Source: an uncultured bacterium
GTDB taxonomy: Bacteria; Cyanobacteriota; Vampirovibrionia; Gastranaerophilales; Gastranaerophilaceae
Length of the DNA: 64,000 nt
Reading direction: 5' to 3'
Assembly (NCBI GenBank): GCA_902777385.1
Contig: CACYTP010000005.1
Coordinates: 56,239-120,238 of the forward strand
The notes under the pieces are model-generated. The model was not told the origin of the DNA. It did no database searches and worked only from the letters and a program-made list of their open reading frames with translations. Of the stretch, positions 8,827 through 17,070 are shown in pieces; position 1 is the stretch's first letter; every line of letters begins with the position of its first letter. The position numbers and the translations under genes are program-made.

Positions 8827-9528
8827 GTGGCAATTTTTAAAAAGGGCGGTGCAAAAGAAGAAGGAGCAGATAACATATTCTGGACGACAATGTCGGACTT
8901 GATGTTAGGTCTTTGTATCGTATTTATGACATTGTTTATTCTTGCTATGACCGGATTTACTCAGGAAACAATTAAACAGCAGCAACAACAGCAACAAACT
9001 GCAGAACAGCTTGCAGAAAAGCTTAAAGTAGAAAAAATTGATGCAGAAGTTGATATGTTTGGTAACGTTAAGATTTCTGATGTTGAATTGTTTGAAGTCG
9101 GCAGTTACCAATTATCACCTAGGGGTAAAAAATTCCTTGATAAATTTACACCGATATATTTGGATACAGTTTTCCAAAATGCATCGGTAAGACACAGTAT
9201 TGATAATATTATTGTTCAGGGGCATACTGATTCTCAGACATTCAGAGATGCAAAGACACCTAATGAGCAATTCTCAAGGAATATGTTTTTGAGTTTACAG
9301 CGTGCTTATGCAGTACAGGATTATATGTTGCTGCATACAAATTACAATAAAAAATATAATAAAGCTTTAAGAAAAATGATGGTTGTAGAAGGAAAATCTT
9401 TTGCGGAGCCGATAATTGCAGGCGACGGAACAGAAGATTTTTCAAAGAGCAGACGTGTAGAATTAAAATTAAAAGTGAAAGGGCAGAGTTTGGCTGACAT
9501 GCTCGGGTTTAATTTTGGCGGAAATTAA
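8827..9528 (+). CDS. MotB/OmpA-type motor partner, ZorB-like
   Basis: A 233-residue protein with a short cytoplasmic N-terminus and one membrane helix (about 24-44). The helix starts with SDL, where Asp24 is in the place of the proton-carrying Asp of MotB and ZorB. A Gln-rich linker follows (48-62), then an OmpA-like peptidoglycan-binding domain (about 80-216) with GHTD (132-135), LQRA (157-160) and SRRVE (208-212). It starts at GTG with a GTGAGG ribosome site. It is the natural partner of the upstream channel protein. Its 3' end overlaps the start of the DUF711 gene by 14 bases. Confidence 0.8.
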   Translation: MAIFKKGGAKEEGADNIFWTTMSDLMLGLCIVFMTLFILAMTGFTQETIKQQQQQQQTAEQLAEKLKVEKIDAEVDMFGNVKISDVELFEVGSYQLSPRGKKFLDKFTPIYLDTVFQNASVRHSIDNIIVQGHTDSQTFRDAKTPNEQFSRNMFLSLQRAYAVQDYMLLHTNYNKKYNKALRKMMVVEGKSFAEPIIAGDGTEDFSKSRRVELKLKVKGQSLADMLGFNFGGN

Positions 9529-10882
9529 CGAACAATTCATACTCGAAACTATAAATATGGTCAAGCTTCATAACCTTGATATAAGAACCGTGACGCTTGC
9601 AATAAGTTTGCGTGACTGCGTACATCCTGATATTGATGTGCTTTGTGAAAATATCAAACGCAAGATTAGAAAATATGCAAAAAATCTTGTTGAATACGCA
9701 AATGATTTAGAAAATGATTATTCAATACCTATTATAAATAAAAGGATTTCAGTTACACCTGTATCAATGATAGGCGAAGCTTGTGAAAATCCTGATTATG
9801 TAAGAATTGCAAAAACTCTGGATGATGTTGCAAAGGAAGTTGGTGTAAACTTTATAGGCGGATTTTCGGCTTTAGTTGAAAAAGGATGTACCCGTGGTGA
9901 TGAACTTTTGATGGAGAGTATTCCGGAGGCTCTGGCATGTACGGAAAGACTTTGTTCATCAATAAATCTTGCAAGTTCAAAGGCCGGTATTAATATGGAT
10001 GCTGTTCTAAAAATGGCAGAAATAATAAAGAAATCTGCCGAAATTACTAAAGATAATGACAGTATAGGAGCAGCGAAACTTGTATGTTTCTGTAATTCTG
10101 TCGGGGATAATCCTTTTATGGCAGGTGCATATTGCGGCGTAGGCGAAGGCGAATGTACTCTAAACGTTGGGGTTTCAGGTCCGGGTGTTGTCAGGGCTGC
10201 AATTGAAAGCTTGTCAAAGGATGCAGATTTAAGCGAGGTTGCGAACAAAATTAAGCAGACCGCATTTAAAATTACTTCAACAGGGGAACTCGTAGGCAGA
10301 AAACTTGCACAGAGGCTGGGTGTACCTTTTGGAGTAGTTGATTTGTCATTAGCACCAACACCTGCAGTAGGAGATAGTGTTGCAGGAATTTTTCAGGCAA
10401 TGGGTTTGGAGCATGCAGGAGCTCACGGAACAACAGCAGCTCTTGCAATGTTGAATGATGCCGTAAAAAAGGGTGGTGTAATGGCATCATCTCATGTTGG
10501 AGGTTTATCCGGAGCATTTATTCCTGTATCAGAGGATGCAGGCATGATAGAGGCTGCATCAAAAGGGTATTTAAAGTTTGACAAATTAGAAGCCATGACT
10601 TGCGTATGTTCTGTTGGCATTGATATGGTCGCAATAGCAGGTGATACACCTGTATCTACTATTGCAGGTATAATCGCAGATGAAATGGCAATCGGAATGA
10701 TAAATAAAAAAACAACTGCCGTACGTTTGATTCCTGCAATAGGAAAAAATGTCGGTGATACGGTATATTTTGGGGGCTTGTTGGGCGAAGCTCCAATAAT
10801 GCCTGTAAATACAATATCCTCTTCGGGGTTCGTCGGAAGAGGAGGAAGAATTCCTGCACCTATTCATAGTTTAAATAACTGA
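9515..10882 (+). CDS. DUF711 / UPF0210 (PFL) family protein
   Basis: A 455-residue soluble protein of the UPF0210 family, recognised by the N-terminal ILETI..V....[11 protein letters not shown] pattern, the glycine-rich [15 protein letters not shown] region, and the C-terminal [12 protein letters not shown]. Members are usually paired with a small ACT-domain protein, which I do not see here. Biochemical function is not established. The start is a TTG at 9515 inside the end of the ZorB-like gene; the next in-frame ATG (9557) would cut into the conserved N-terminus. The overlap means it is co-transcribed with the motor genes, but a functional link is unproven. Confidence 0.88.
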   Translation: MAEINEQFILETINMVKLHNLDIRTVTLAISLRDCVHPDIDVLCENIKRKIRKYAKNLVEYANDLENDYSIPIINKRISVTPVSMIGEACENPDYVRIAKTLDDVAKEVGVNFIGGFSALVEKGCTRGDELLMESIPEALACTERLCSSINLASSKAGINMDAVLKMAEIIKKSAEITKDNDSIGAAKLVCFCNSVGDNPFMAGAYCGVGEGECTLNVGVSGPGVVRAAIESLSKDADLSEVANKIKQTAFKITSTGELVGRKLAQRLGVPFGVVDLSLAPTPAVGDSVAGIFQAMGLEHAGAHGTTAALAMLNDAVKKGGVMASSHVGGLSGAFIPVSEDAGMIEAASKGYLKFDKLEAMTCVCSVGIDMVAIAGDTPVSTIAGIIADEMAIGMINKKTTAVRLIPAIGKNVGDTVYFGGLLGEAPIMPVNTISSSGFVGRGGRIPAPIHSLNN

Positions 10883-10913
10883 TAAATGTGGTATATAATA
10901 TTCAGGAGGTATC

Positions 10914-11300
10914 ATGGGCAGTAAGTCTTTTAATGAAATGGCAGAAAGCCTGAAAGATATCATAAAAGATATGTTAAAGAATTCTACAAATGTGAGTTCT
11001 GTTCATGCATATCGTTACAACAATTTAAAAGTATCAATGGATCCAACTACTGACAGAGAACCTCATGTAATTATAACTGTTGGTGTATCAGAAGTAAAAT
11101 ACAGTCTAAGTTCATTACAAAGGGTGTCAGGTTCATTAGGTCCGGACGAGAGATATATAATGAAATGGCTTGGACGATTGGGTGTAATAGAAGCCCTAAA
11201 AGACTTATGGCGTGAGCAGACAGGGAAAAAGCAAGACCATAAAAAACTTGCGGATGACAATGAAAATAAAATTAACTTGGGTGGCGAAGGTCAAAAATAA
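10914..11300 (+). CDS. Conserved-looking protein of unknown function
   Basis: A 128-residue soluble protein with a helical N-terminus, a central strand-rich part (about 28-70), a helix around LGPDERYIMKWLGRLG and a charged C-terminal tail. I do not recognise a family. It has a good CAGGAGGT ribosome site 6 bases before the ATG and follows the DUF711 gene by 31 bases in the same direction, so it is probably the last gene of that operon. rnpB starts about 40 bases downstream. Confidence 0.65.
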   Translation: MGSKSFNEMAESLKDIIKDMLKNSTNVSSVHAYRYNNLKVSMDPTTDREPHVIITVGVSEVKYSLSSLQRVSGSLGPDERYIMKWLGRLGVIEALKDLWREQTGKKQDHKKLADDNENKINLGGEGQK

Positions 11301-11339
11301 TAGTTTGAAAAATTATTTTTGTGGTATTCTATCATTAAA

Positions 11340-11681
11340 TAAAGCAGCCGGATAATCGCATTCTTTTAAGAATGAGGAAAGTCCGTGCATCCAAGGACAG
11401 ACCGCCGGAGAAATTCCGGACGATGTGAGTCGGTGGAATAGGACCACAGAAAGACACGGCCGATGGACGTAAGTAACAGGCAAAGGTGCAATGGCGAGGT
11501 AAGAGCTCACCGTCAATATTGAGATATATTGGTTCAGGCAACCCCCGGTCGGATGCAAGATTGACAGGAAGGCTATAAAGGTGTCCGCCCACTTCCGACA
11601 AATCGCTAGAGATCAGGAGTAATCCTGATACCAGACAGATGATTATCTAAAAACAGAACACGGCTTATGAGCTGCTTTATT
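11340..11681 (+). ncRNA. rnpB: RNase P RNA, bacterial type A
   Basis: The catalytic RNA of ribonuclease P, which trims the 5' ends of pre-tRNAs. Two universal landmarks are visible: GAGGAAAGTCCG near 11374 (P4 5' side with flanking bases) and ACAGAACACGGCTTAT at about 11653-11668 (P4 3' side). The ends are set by the P1 helix: AAAGCAGC (11341-11348) is perfectly complementary to GCTGCTTT (11671-11678), followed by a T-rich stretch that probably terminates transcription. Length is about 340 nt, normal for type A. A possible promoter, TTGAAA at 11305 with a TTCTAT at 11327, precedes it. Reverse-strand open frames here are artefacts. Confidence 0.93.
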
Positions 11682-11717
11682 TTTATTTAGAAATTGAAAA
11701 ATATCAGAAATAACCAC

Positions 11718-11801
11718 AAAAAAAGTTATCCAACCGAAAAGGGCATCACCGGAATACTCCGACCCACATTCATTCTCGCAAAAAGCGATACTTGGATAAC
11801 T
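11718..11801 (-). ncRNA. Candidate structured RNA or complex terminator, unknown
   Basis: A 10-bp perfect outer stem (AGTTATCCAA at 11724-11733 with TTGGATAACT at 11792-11801) encloses about 58 bases with two inner hairpins. In the reverse-strand sense these are TCGC/GCGA, and CGGA/TCCG nested in GGG/CCC. On the reverse strand the outer stem is followed by six or seven T, as at the end of an independently terminated RNA; on the forward strand there is no T run. It lacks the GGAA-loop consensus of SRP RNA. It could be a small RNA, a branched terminator, or a short mobile repeat. Confidence 0.35.
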
Positions 11802-11882
11802 ATTTATATTATGTCATATTAAAGACAGAATTTAAATAATATTACAAAATATTAACAATAAAATTAGCATTTAATAATTCTG

Positions 11883-11908
11883 AAAACTCATGATAAATCA
11901 TGAGTTTT
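11883..11908. terminator. Perfect 11-bp hairpin, probably bidirectional terminator
   Basis: AAAACTCATGA and TCATGAGTTTT form a perfect 11-bp stem with a TAAA loop. The stem ends in four T on either strand. It separates the rnpB region from the promoter at 11955. Confidence 0.5.
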
Positions 11909-11954
11909 GGCATAAATCAATAAGTGATATAAATTTTATTTTATACAGTAAGGA

Positions 11955-11982
11955 TTGAATTTTTAATAAGATACGTTATAAT
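11955..11982 (+). promoter_or_regulatory. Promoter of the pseudoknot RNA / HEPN module
   Basis: TTGAAT (11955-11960) and a consensus TATAAT (11977-11982) are 16 bases apart. The predicted start, 7 bases past the -10, is at 11989, exactly the first base of the first stem of the RNA that follows. Confidence 0.65.
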
Positions 11983-11988
11983 GTATGT

Positions 11989-12082
11989 GTACCCTTGCTC
12001 AAAAGAGATAGGGCATAATTCTGCAAAACAGGATCCCTTGGTACAAAAGCAAGTAAGTGTATGCCTTGTGCATACACTTTAT
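11989..12082 (+). ncRNA. Candidate pseudoknot small RNA with attenuating terminator
   Basis: Two stems interleave. GTACC (11989-11993) pairs with GGTAC (12040-12044), and the adjacent CTTGCT (11994-11999) pairs with AGCAAG (12048-12053), giving a pseudoknot. Inside lies a hairpin: AGGG (12010-12013) with CCCT (12035-12038) and ATTCTG (12018-12023) with CAGGAT (12029-12034), loop CAAAA. A 10-bp hairpin follows at once (12055-12064 with 12070-12079), with only a weak TTTAT tail, so some read-through to the two genes at 12133 is expected. The order promoter, structured RNA, leaky terminator, toxin-like gene recalls type III toxin-antitoxin loci. I do not recognise it as any known riboswitch. Confidence 0.45.
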
Positions 12083-12132
12083 AATGGATATAACATTAAA
12101 GATATCATAAATAAAAATTTAAGGGTGTAAAA

Positions 12133-12441
12133 ATGTTAGAAGAAAAGTTTATTGATGAAAGTAAAAATTCTGTAGATAAAGGTATTTTTGTAGTTACTTT
12201 ATTGCAAACGTTAAATAATCTTCGAGAAATTGAAAATGTTGAAAATATATATATTAATTTTAATATGAATAAAATAGAATTATATATTTTTAATAAAGAA
12301 GAAAATTTTGATACAGAAAATGCAATTAGCGAAAAATTATCTGATTGGGAGCAGAAACAATGTTATTTTCCTGAAACATTTATAAATGTTTCAGGTTCTG
12401 AAATGAATATATTGCCGAGGACAGCTTTTAAAGTATGTTAG
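12133..12441 (+). CDS. Unknown small protein, predicted partner of HEPN protein
   Basis: A 102-residue acidic protein (N-terminal helix about 1-35, strands around ENIYINF and IELYIF, a helix, then two strands). The secondary-structure order is loosely like the small nucleotidyltransferase or antitoxin proteins that accompany HEPN proteins. However, the catalytic GS..R and D.D motifs of MNT antitoxins are absent, so I do not assign it. An AAGGGTG ribosome site precedes the ATG. Its 3' end overlaps the HEPN gene by 7 bases, as in coupled two-gene modules. Confidence 0.6.
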   Translation: MLEEKFIDESKNSVDKGIFVVTLLQTLNNLREIENVENIYINFNMNKIELYIFNKEENFDTENAISEKLSDWEQKQCYFPETFINVSGSEMNILPRTAFKVC

Positions 12442-12815
12442 ATAAATATTGTCAAGATTTTTTAGATAAAAGTGAAGAGAATTATAAATTATATGAATTT
12501 TTGCATTCATCAGGCAAGTTTGTTGAATGGCAAATTGTTGCAATATTTTATAGTGCGTTATGCTATGTAAAGGCTTATTTATACAGTAAAGGAATGCCTA
12601 TAAATTCTATTAATTCTCATGACAGTATAAAGTTTTATTTAAGTACTGAAGAATACGCAAAAAGGTGTAAAGTTTTACCTTATTACAGCAATTTATATAG
12701 AGATAGCAGAGATGCAAGGTACTCAAACAAACAAATAAAAGAATCAAGAATAAATTTTGCAATAAGTAATTATCAAAAAGTTAAAGAACTATTGGATAAA
12801 AATTTTGAAAAATAA
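12435..12815 (+). CDS. HEPN-like domain protein
   Basis: A 126-residue all-helical protein. The pattern WQIVAIFYSALCYVKAYL, then a loop with SH, then LYRDSRDARY and a last long helix, matches HEPN-type proteins of small two-gene modules, where the conserved S/R..ARY segment follows helix 3. The RNase signature R-x(4-6)-H of active HEPN toxins is not plainly visible, so activity is uncertain. It overlaps its upstream partner by 7 bases. The operon lies beside a restriction-modification gene and behind a structured RNA, which suggests a defence or addiction module. Confidence 0.65.
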   Translation: MLDKYCQDFLDKSEENYKLYEFLHSSGKFVEWQIVAIFYSALCYVKAYLYSKGMPINSINSHDSIKFYLSTEEYAKRCKVLPYYSNLYRDSRDARYSNKQIKESRINFAISNYQKVKELLDKNFEK

Positions 12816-12829
12816 TTATATGTTTACTT

Positions 12830-15625
12830 TTATTTTGTCAGTTCCTGATACATTTGCATTAATTGTGCGACGGTTTCGGATTCTGTAAGCCAACGAGATT
12901 TGCCGGTTTGTTCGTCTTTTATCCTGAATCCGTATGCTTCCATTACTGCTGCGTCATTAAGTTGATGTGCTTTGCGAAGTTCCGGAGGCATTGTGAGTTC
13001 GTCATACAAATCGGCTAAAGAACATTCAGGATACAATGCTCTTGCATCTAAAATCGCTTGAGCCGTTTTCTCAATTTTTGCTTTTTGTTCATCAGTCGAA
13101 TTACACCAAGGGAAGTTGTTATAAACAATATCCTTTGAATATCTATAATCACTTTTTAATCTCCCACAGAATGCACGCACCCATGCCATGTGAACATTAG
13201 ATGTTAATATACCAAAACAGTATTTATCTGCATTTGGAACAATAATTGCTGAATTATTAGCAATAGTATTATCGTCTAAAAATCCTATCGGAATATATTT
13301 TCTATTTTCAGATGATGTAGCAGGAACAATAATATATGATTTAGGATTATTTGTTTCCCTAAATAACCAAGGTGTTACAGCCAATTTTTGTCTATCTTCT
13401 GCACCATTTAAACGGTCTTCTTTGCACAATTCTACTCTCTTTAAAACTTCGGGCATAGTTCTTAATTCATTTGGACTTATTCCAACCAACCACAAACAAT
13501 ATCTAGGTTTATTATTGATAAATTCCATAGCACCAGTCAGATTTTTTATATATTTTTTTGCATTTGGTTCTTTTTTTATAAATTCTGCATAATCTTCTGC
13601 TTCAATTATTAAATGACCACCATCTGCAGGTCTATTTCCTGTAGTCATTTTAGGTACATTACAAATTGGTGTATTTGTACTATCAATAAAGACATTAGGA
13701 GCATTTACTAAATATGCATTGATATTATCAACTAATTGCATACGCTCATTTGAATACAATTTTCTTTTATTTTTATTATCGATGCAGCTAAATCCCACAA
13801 TTACACAATGAACATGTGCTTTTGAATTTGATTCACTATCCCAACGGAAAGTTCTGTGTGCAAAATCAATATGGATTCCAAATCTTTCATATAATGGTTT
13901 CCAAACTCCTACCACTTGTTCGCCTTGTGTAATAGAATTAGTTGATACAAGAGCTGTTTTTATATTTGTGTTTTGCATTAATTCAGATGCTTTGAAATAC
14001 CATCCTGAAACATAGTCGATTTTTCCGGCAGTTTTATATGGTTTTCCTTTCTCATCAACGTATATGGATAGAATATCGTCTTTCTGCTCCTTTGTTTGCA
14101 GGGAATAACCAACAAACGGTGGATTGCCCATAATGTAATTAAGTTTATCTTTGGATATTACATCTTCCCAATTTAAGCGGAGGGCGTTGCCTTCCACTAT
14201 ATTTGCATAGGTTTTTAATGGCAGAAAGTCCAAATCCATGTGAACGATGTCTTCGGTTTTCTTCATCATCTGAGATTCTGCAATCCACAACGCAGTTTTA
14301 GCTACAGTTACGGCAAAGTCGTTAATTTCAATTCCGTAGAATTGTTTAATAGAAACTTTTATAGGATTATTGAACAGCCCCATTGTTACTTGACCTTTTT
14401 GGAGTTCATATAAAACTTCGTTTTCAAGTTTACGGAGTGAAATATAGGTTTCTGTTAAGAAGTTTCCGCTACCGCAAGCAGGGTCTAAAAAGTTCAGATT
14501 AGCAATTTTGTCTTGAAATTCCTCAAACTTTTTATCTCTTGTTTTATTTTGCGGTAAAGCCCTAATCTCTTCAAATTCTTTATTCAAATCATCCAAAAAC
14601 AGAGGGTCAATAACTTTATGGATATTTTCAATTGAAGTATAGTGCATACCGCCTGAACGTCTTGTTTCAGGATTTAATGTGCTTTCAAAAACCGCACCGA
14701 ATATTGTTGGGCTGATTTCTGACCAGTCAAAGTTAGCACTTGCTTTCTCTAAAAGTAAATCTCTGATTTCATCTGTAAACTGCGGAATTTCAATATGCTC
14801 CTGAGCAAATAATCCCCCGTTTACATAAGGAAAAGCCTTCAAATCATCTTCCAAATACGGGTCTCTGTCTTCGTGTTTTGTATTTAAAACCTCAAACAAT
14901 TCAATCAATGCCTTACGCATTTTTGAGGCATCATATTGTTTTAAGTAATCCAAGAAAATATCGTGCTTGCCAAAGATTCCTGCATCTTCTGCGTATAAGC
15001 AAAATACCAATCTAACGCACAAAATATTTAAAGCTTTTAGCGATTCTTCATTATTGCTGTCTTTGTATTGTTTCAAAAGAGCATCATATAAAAGTCCGAC
15101 AATTTCTCCGGCTTTTATTGAAACTTCCATTTCTTTTCTCAAGTGTTCATTACCTGTATCAACAAGAAAAGAAAGTCTGTAATATTCTTTTTCTAAATCT
15201 TTAAGCAGGATTTCTTGCGGTTCGCCGTTCGGACGCTCCATATCGTAAACGCAAAACTTTTGGAAGTTGCATGTTACAACCCAACGAGGATGCTGCGAAA
15301 GCGGAAGTTCTGTTATATATCTTTTTGCCTGTTGGAATGGATTTAATAAACTTCCATCCGACTGTTTAATTGCTTTATTTAAGTCCTTATCAACACTCTT
15401 TTGTTCAATCAAAACCTTTGTAGCAGGGATATAGCCGTCAATAAAACTCGTATGGTCAAGATGAACTTGGTCTTCAAAAGAGATAAATTGAGCAGGATGT
15501 TCTACACCCAAGACCTCACCCAAAAGCTGCAACCAAAACTTTTGACTTTCACCTTTTTCATGTCCTTTTCCAGTCCAATCATCAACAAACTTTTTCGCTG
15601 CAGTTCTTTGTTTTACTTCCGCCAT
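12830..15625 (-). CDS. MmeI-type single-polypeptide restriction-modification enzyme
   Basis: A 931-residue protein with the order of type IIG/IIL enzymes. The N-terminal PD-(D/E)xK nuclease has Asp63, Glu74 and Lys76 (IDGY...IEQK). A helical spacer follows (about 165-340), then a gamma-class adenine methyltransferase with motif I DPACGSGNF (381-389) and motif IV NPPF (501-504). A target-recognition domain and C-terminal helices come last (about 600-931). Because both nuclease and methylase motifs are intact, it should cut and modify DNA by itself, with specificity set by the recognition domain. The gene is uninterrupted and AT-rich like its neighbours. It lies convergent to the HEPN module, which strengthens the view of a small defence island. 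Confidence 0.88.
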   Translation of the reverse strand: MAEVKQRTAAKKFVDDWTGKGHEKGESQKFWLQLLGEVLGVEHPAQFISFEDQVHLDHTSFIDGYIPATKVLIEQKSVDKDLNKAIKQSDGSLLNPFQQAKRYITELPLSQHPRWVVTCNFQKFCVYDMERPNGEPQEILLKDLEKEYYRLSFLVDTGNEHLRKEMEVSIKAGEIVGLLYDALLKQYKDSNNEESLKALNILCVRLVFCLYAEDAGIFGKHDIFLDYLKQYDASKMRKALIELFEVLNTKHEDRDPYLEDDLKAFPYVNGGLFAQEHIEIPQFTDEIRDLLLEKASANFDWSEISPTIFGAVFESTLNPETRRSGGMHYTSIENIHKVIDPLFLDDLNKEFEEIRALPQNKTRDKKFEEFQDKIANLNFLDPACGSGNFLTETYISLRKLENEVLYELQKGQVTMGLFNNPIKVSIKQFYGIEINDFAVTVAKTALWIAESQMMKKTEDIVHMDLDFLPLKTYANIVEGNALRLNWEDVISKDKLNYIMGNPPFVGYSLQTKEQKDDILSIYVDEKGKPYKTAGKIDYVSGWYFKASELMQNTNIKTALVSTNSITQGEQVVGVWKPLYERFGIHIDFAHRTFRWDSESNSKAHVHCVIVGFSCIDNKNKRKLYSNERMQLVDNINAYLVNAPNVFIDSTNTPICNVPKMTTGNRPADGGHLIIEAEDYAEFIKKEPNAKKYIKNLTGAMEFINNKPRYCLWLVGISPNELRTMPEVLKRVELCKEDRLNGAEDRQKLAVTPWLFRETNNPKSYIIVPATSSENRKYIPIGFLDDNTIANNSAIIVPNADKYCFGILTSNVHMAWVRAFCGRLKSDYRYSKDIVYNNFPWCNSTDEQKAKIEKTAQAILDARALYPECSLADLYDELTMPPELRKAHQLNDAAVMEAYGFRIKDEQTGKSRWLTESETVAQLMQMYQELTK

Positions 15626-15710
15626 TTGATTTCCCTTTATATATAAGTTTTGGTAAATTTAGTATAACATTCCTTGTATGAAAACTCAAATTATATTTTT
15701 AATTGCTTTT

Positions 15711-15739
15711 TTGCTTGGAAAATGAATTTATGGTAAAAT
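15711..15739 (+). promoter_or_regulatory. Promoter giving a leaderless mRNA for the Nudix gene
   Basis: TTGCTT (15711-15716), a 17-base spacer, and an extended -10 TGGTAAAAT (hexamer 15734-15739). The expected start, 7 bases on, is 15746, the A of the ATG itself; there is no ribosome-binding site. Confidence 0.6.
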
Positions 15740-15745
15740 TCATTT

Positions 15746-16273
15746 ATGGATTTTGAAGAGAAAAAGTTATCATCAAAAGTTGTATATGAGGGTAAAGTTA
15801 TTACGGTTGAACGTGATGATGTTGAGCTTGCAACAGGGAAAAAATCTTTGCGTGAAGTTGCACGTCATCCCGGTGGTGTCGTAATTCTTGCATTGAAAGA
15901 TTCTGAAACGATTTTATTGGTTAAGCAATTTCGCTATCCGATTATGACGGCGGATTTAGAGCTTCCTGCGGGTAAACTTGAAAGAGGGGAAAACCCTGAT
16001 TTGGCTGCAAAACGTGAATTGGAAGAAGAAACAGGATATAGAGCAAAAAACTGGACTTCACTCGGATATATTTACACAACCCCGGGCTTTTGTGATGAAA
16101 AATTATACCTTTATAAAGCGGAAGATTTAGAATTTGTCGGTGAACATCCTGATGAAGGAGAAATAATTAAAGCATCTGAAATAAAGATACACGAGCTGAA
16201 ACAAAAAATTAAAAACGGTGAAATTAATGATGCAAAAACTTTGTGTGCAATATTGAGAGGGTTGCATTTATGA
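15746..16273 (+). CDS. nudF: Nudix hydrolase, ADP-ribose pyrophosphatase type
   Basis: A 175-residue Nudix protein that most likely hydrolyses ADP-ribose to AMP and ribose 5-phosphate. It has the N-terminal KVVYEGKVITVERD...L..G strands typical of ADPRases and an intact Nudix box (G-x5-E-x7-REL.EETG, about residues 77-99), plus the GFCDEKLYLY segment after it. Length fits the family. The mRNA appears leaderless. The last four bases (ATGA) overlap the start of the HAD gene, so the two are coupled. Confidence 0.88.
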   Translation: MDFEEKKLSSKVVYEGKVITVERDDVELATGKKSLREVARHPGGVVILALKDSETILLVKQFRYPIMTADLELPAGKLERGENPDLAAKRELEEETGYRAKNWTSLGYIYTTPGFCDEKLYLYKAEDLEFVGEHPDEGEIIKASEIKIHELKQKIKNGEINDAKTLCAILRGLHL

Positions 16274-17055
16274 TTAAAATGGTTGCGACTGATATTGACG
16301 GTACTATTTTGAACTGGGATTTTAAATTTAGTCCTAAAGTTATTGAGTGTATAAAGAAGCTTACAAAAAACGGGATAAAGGTAGTACTTGTAACAGGCAG
16401 AATGCACATAGCAGCACTGAAATTGGCTCAGAAACTTGAACTTGAAACCCCGATAGTTTCATATCAGGGAGGGTTAATTAAAGAACAGTCAGGCAAAACT
16501 TTGTATGAAAAAACTCTTGATATTAATCGTGCAAAAGAGGTTATTAAATGGGCAAAAGAAAATAATATTCATATTAATCTTTATATGGATGATGTTTTGT
16601 ATGTCGAAAATGATAATATAGCTGTAAAACGATATACGGGCGAAAGGTTTATCCCGTACACAGTTTGTAATTTTGATAATCTTGAGATAAAAAATGTGAA
16701 CAAAATTCTTGCAATAGATTTTGATGATGCAGAACGTGTAACGGGCTGGGTAAATTACCTTAAAGAAATGATGCCTGAATTATATATTGTAAAATCTACG
16801 CCGTATTTCTGTGAAATCTCAAACCCTGATGCAAAAAAATCCTGTGCCGTTGAATTTTTATCGGATTATTACGGGATTAAAAAAGATGAAATATTAACTA
16901 TCGGTGATCAAAATAACGATATAGAGCTTTTGAAATCAGGTGGAATTGCTGTTGCAATGGGAAATGCAACAGACGAATTAAAACAACATGCCGATTTTGT
17001 TACAGATACTATCGACAATGACGGTTTCGTAAAAGCAATCGAAAAATTTGTGTAA
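16270..17055 (+). CDS. Cof-type HAD-IIB sugar-phosphate phosphatase
   Basis: A 261-residue haloacid-dehalogenase-type phosphatase. Motif I DIDGTI lies at residues 8-13, motif II at VTGR, and motifs III and IV at K...EFL and IGDQNNDIELL, with a type IIB cap between. The family acts on sugar phosphates, phosphorylated cofactors or FMN; the substrate cannot be told from sequence. The ATG at 16270 is chosen because it forms an ATGA overlap with the Nudix stop; an upstream in-frame ATG at 16243 would overlap more and adds non-family residues. Confidence 0.88.
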   Translation: MIKMVATDIDGTILNWDFKFSPKVIECIKKLTKNGIKVVLVTGRMHIAALKLAQKLELETPIVSYQGGLIKEQSGKTLYEKTLDINRAKEVIKWAKENNIHINLYMDDVLYVENDNIAVKRYTGERFIPYTVCNFDNLEIKNVNKILAIDFDDAERVTGWVNYLKEMMPELYIVKSTPYFCEISNPDAKKSCAVEFLSDYYGIKKDEILTIGDQNNDIELLKSGGIAVAMGNATDELKQHADFVTDTIDNDGFVKAIEKFV

Positions 17056-17070
17056 AGCTATTGATTTCTG

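Noticed and set aside
8980..9010. CAG/CAA microsatellite as a possible phase-variable tract
   Set aside because: It encodes the Gln-rich linker of the ZorB-like protein with mixed codons in triplets, so slippage would not shift the frame.
11313..11601. Two reverse-strand open frames of 81 and 88 codons
   Set aside because: They lie entirely on RNase P RNA, whose structure explains the sequence.
11724..11801. SRP (4.5S) RNA
   Set aside because: The conserved apical loop with GGAAGG..AGCA is absent; the element has a branched fold rather than a single long hairpin.
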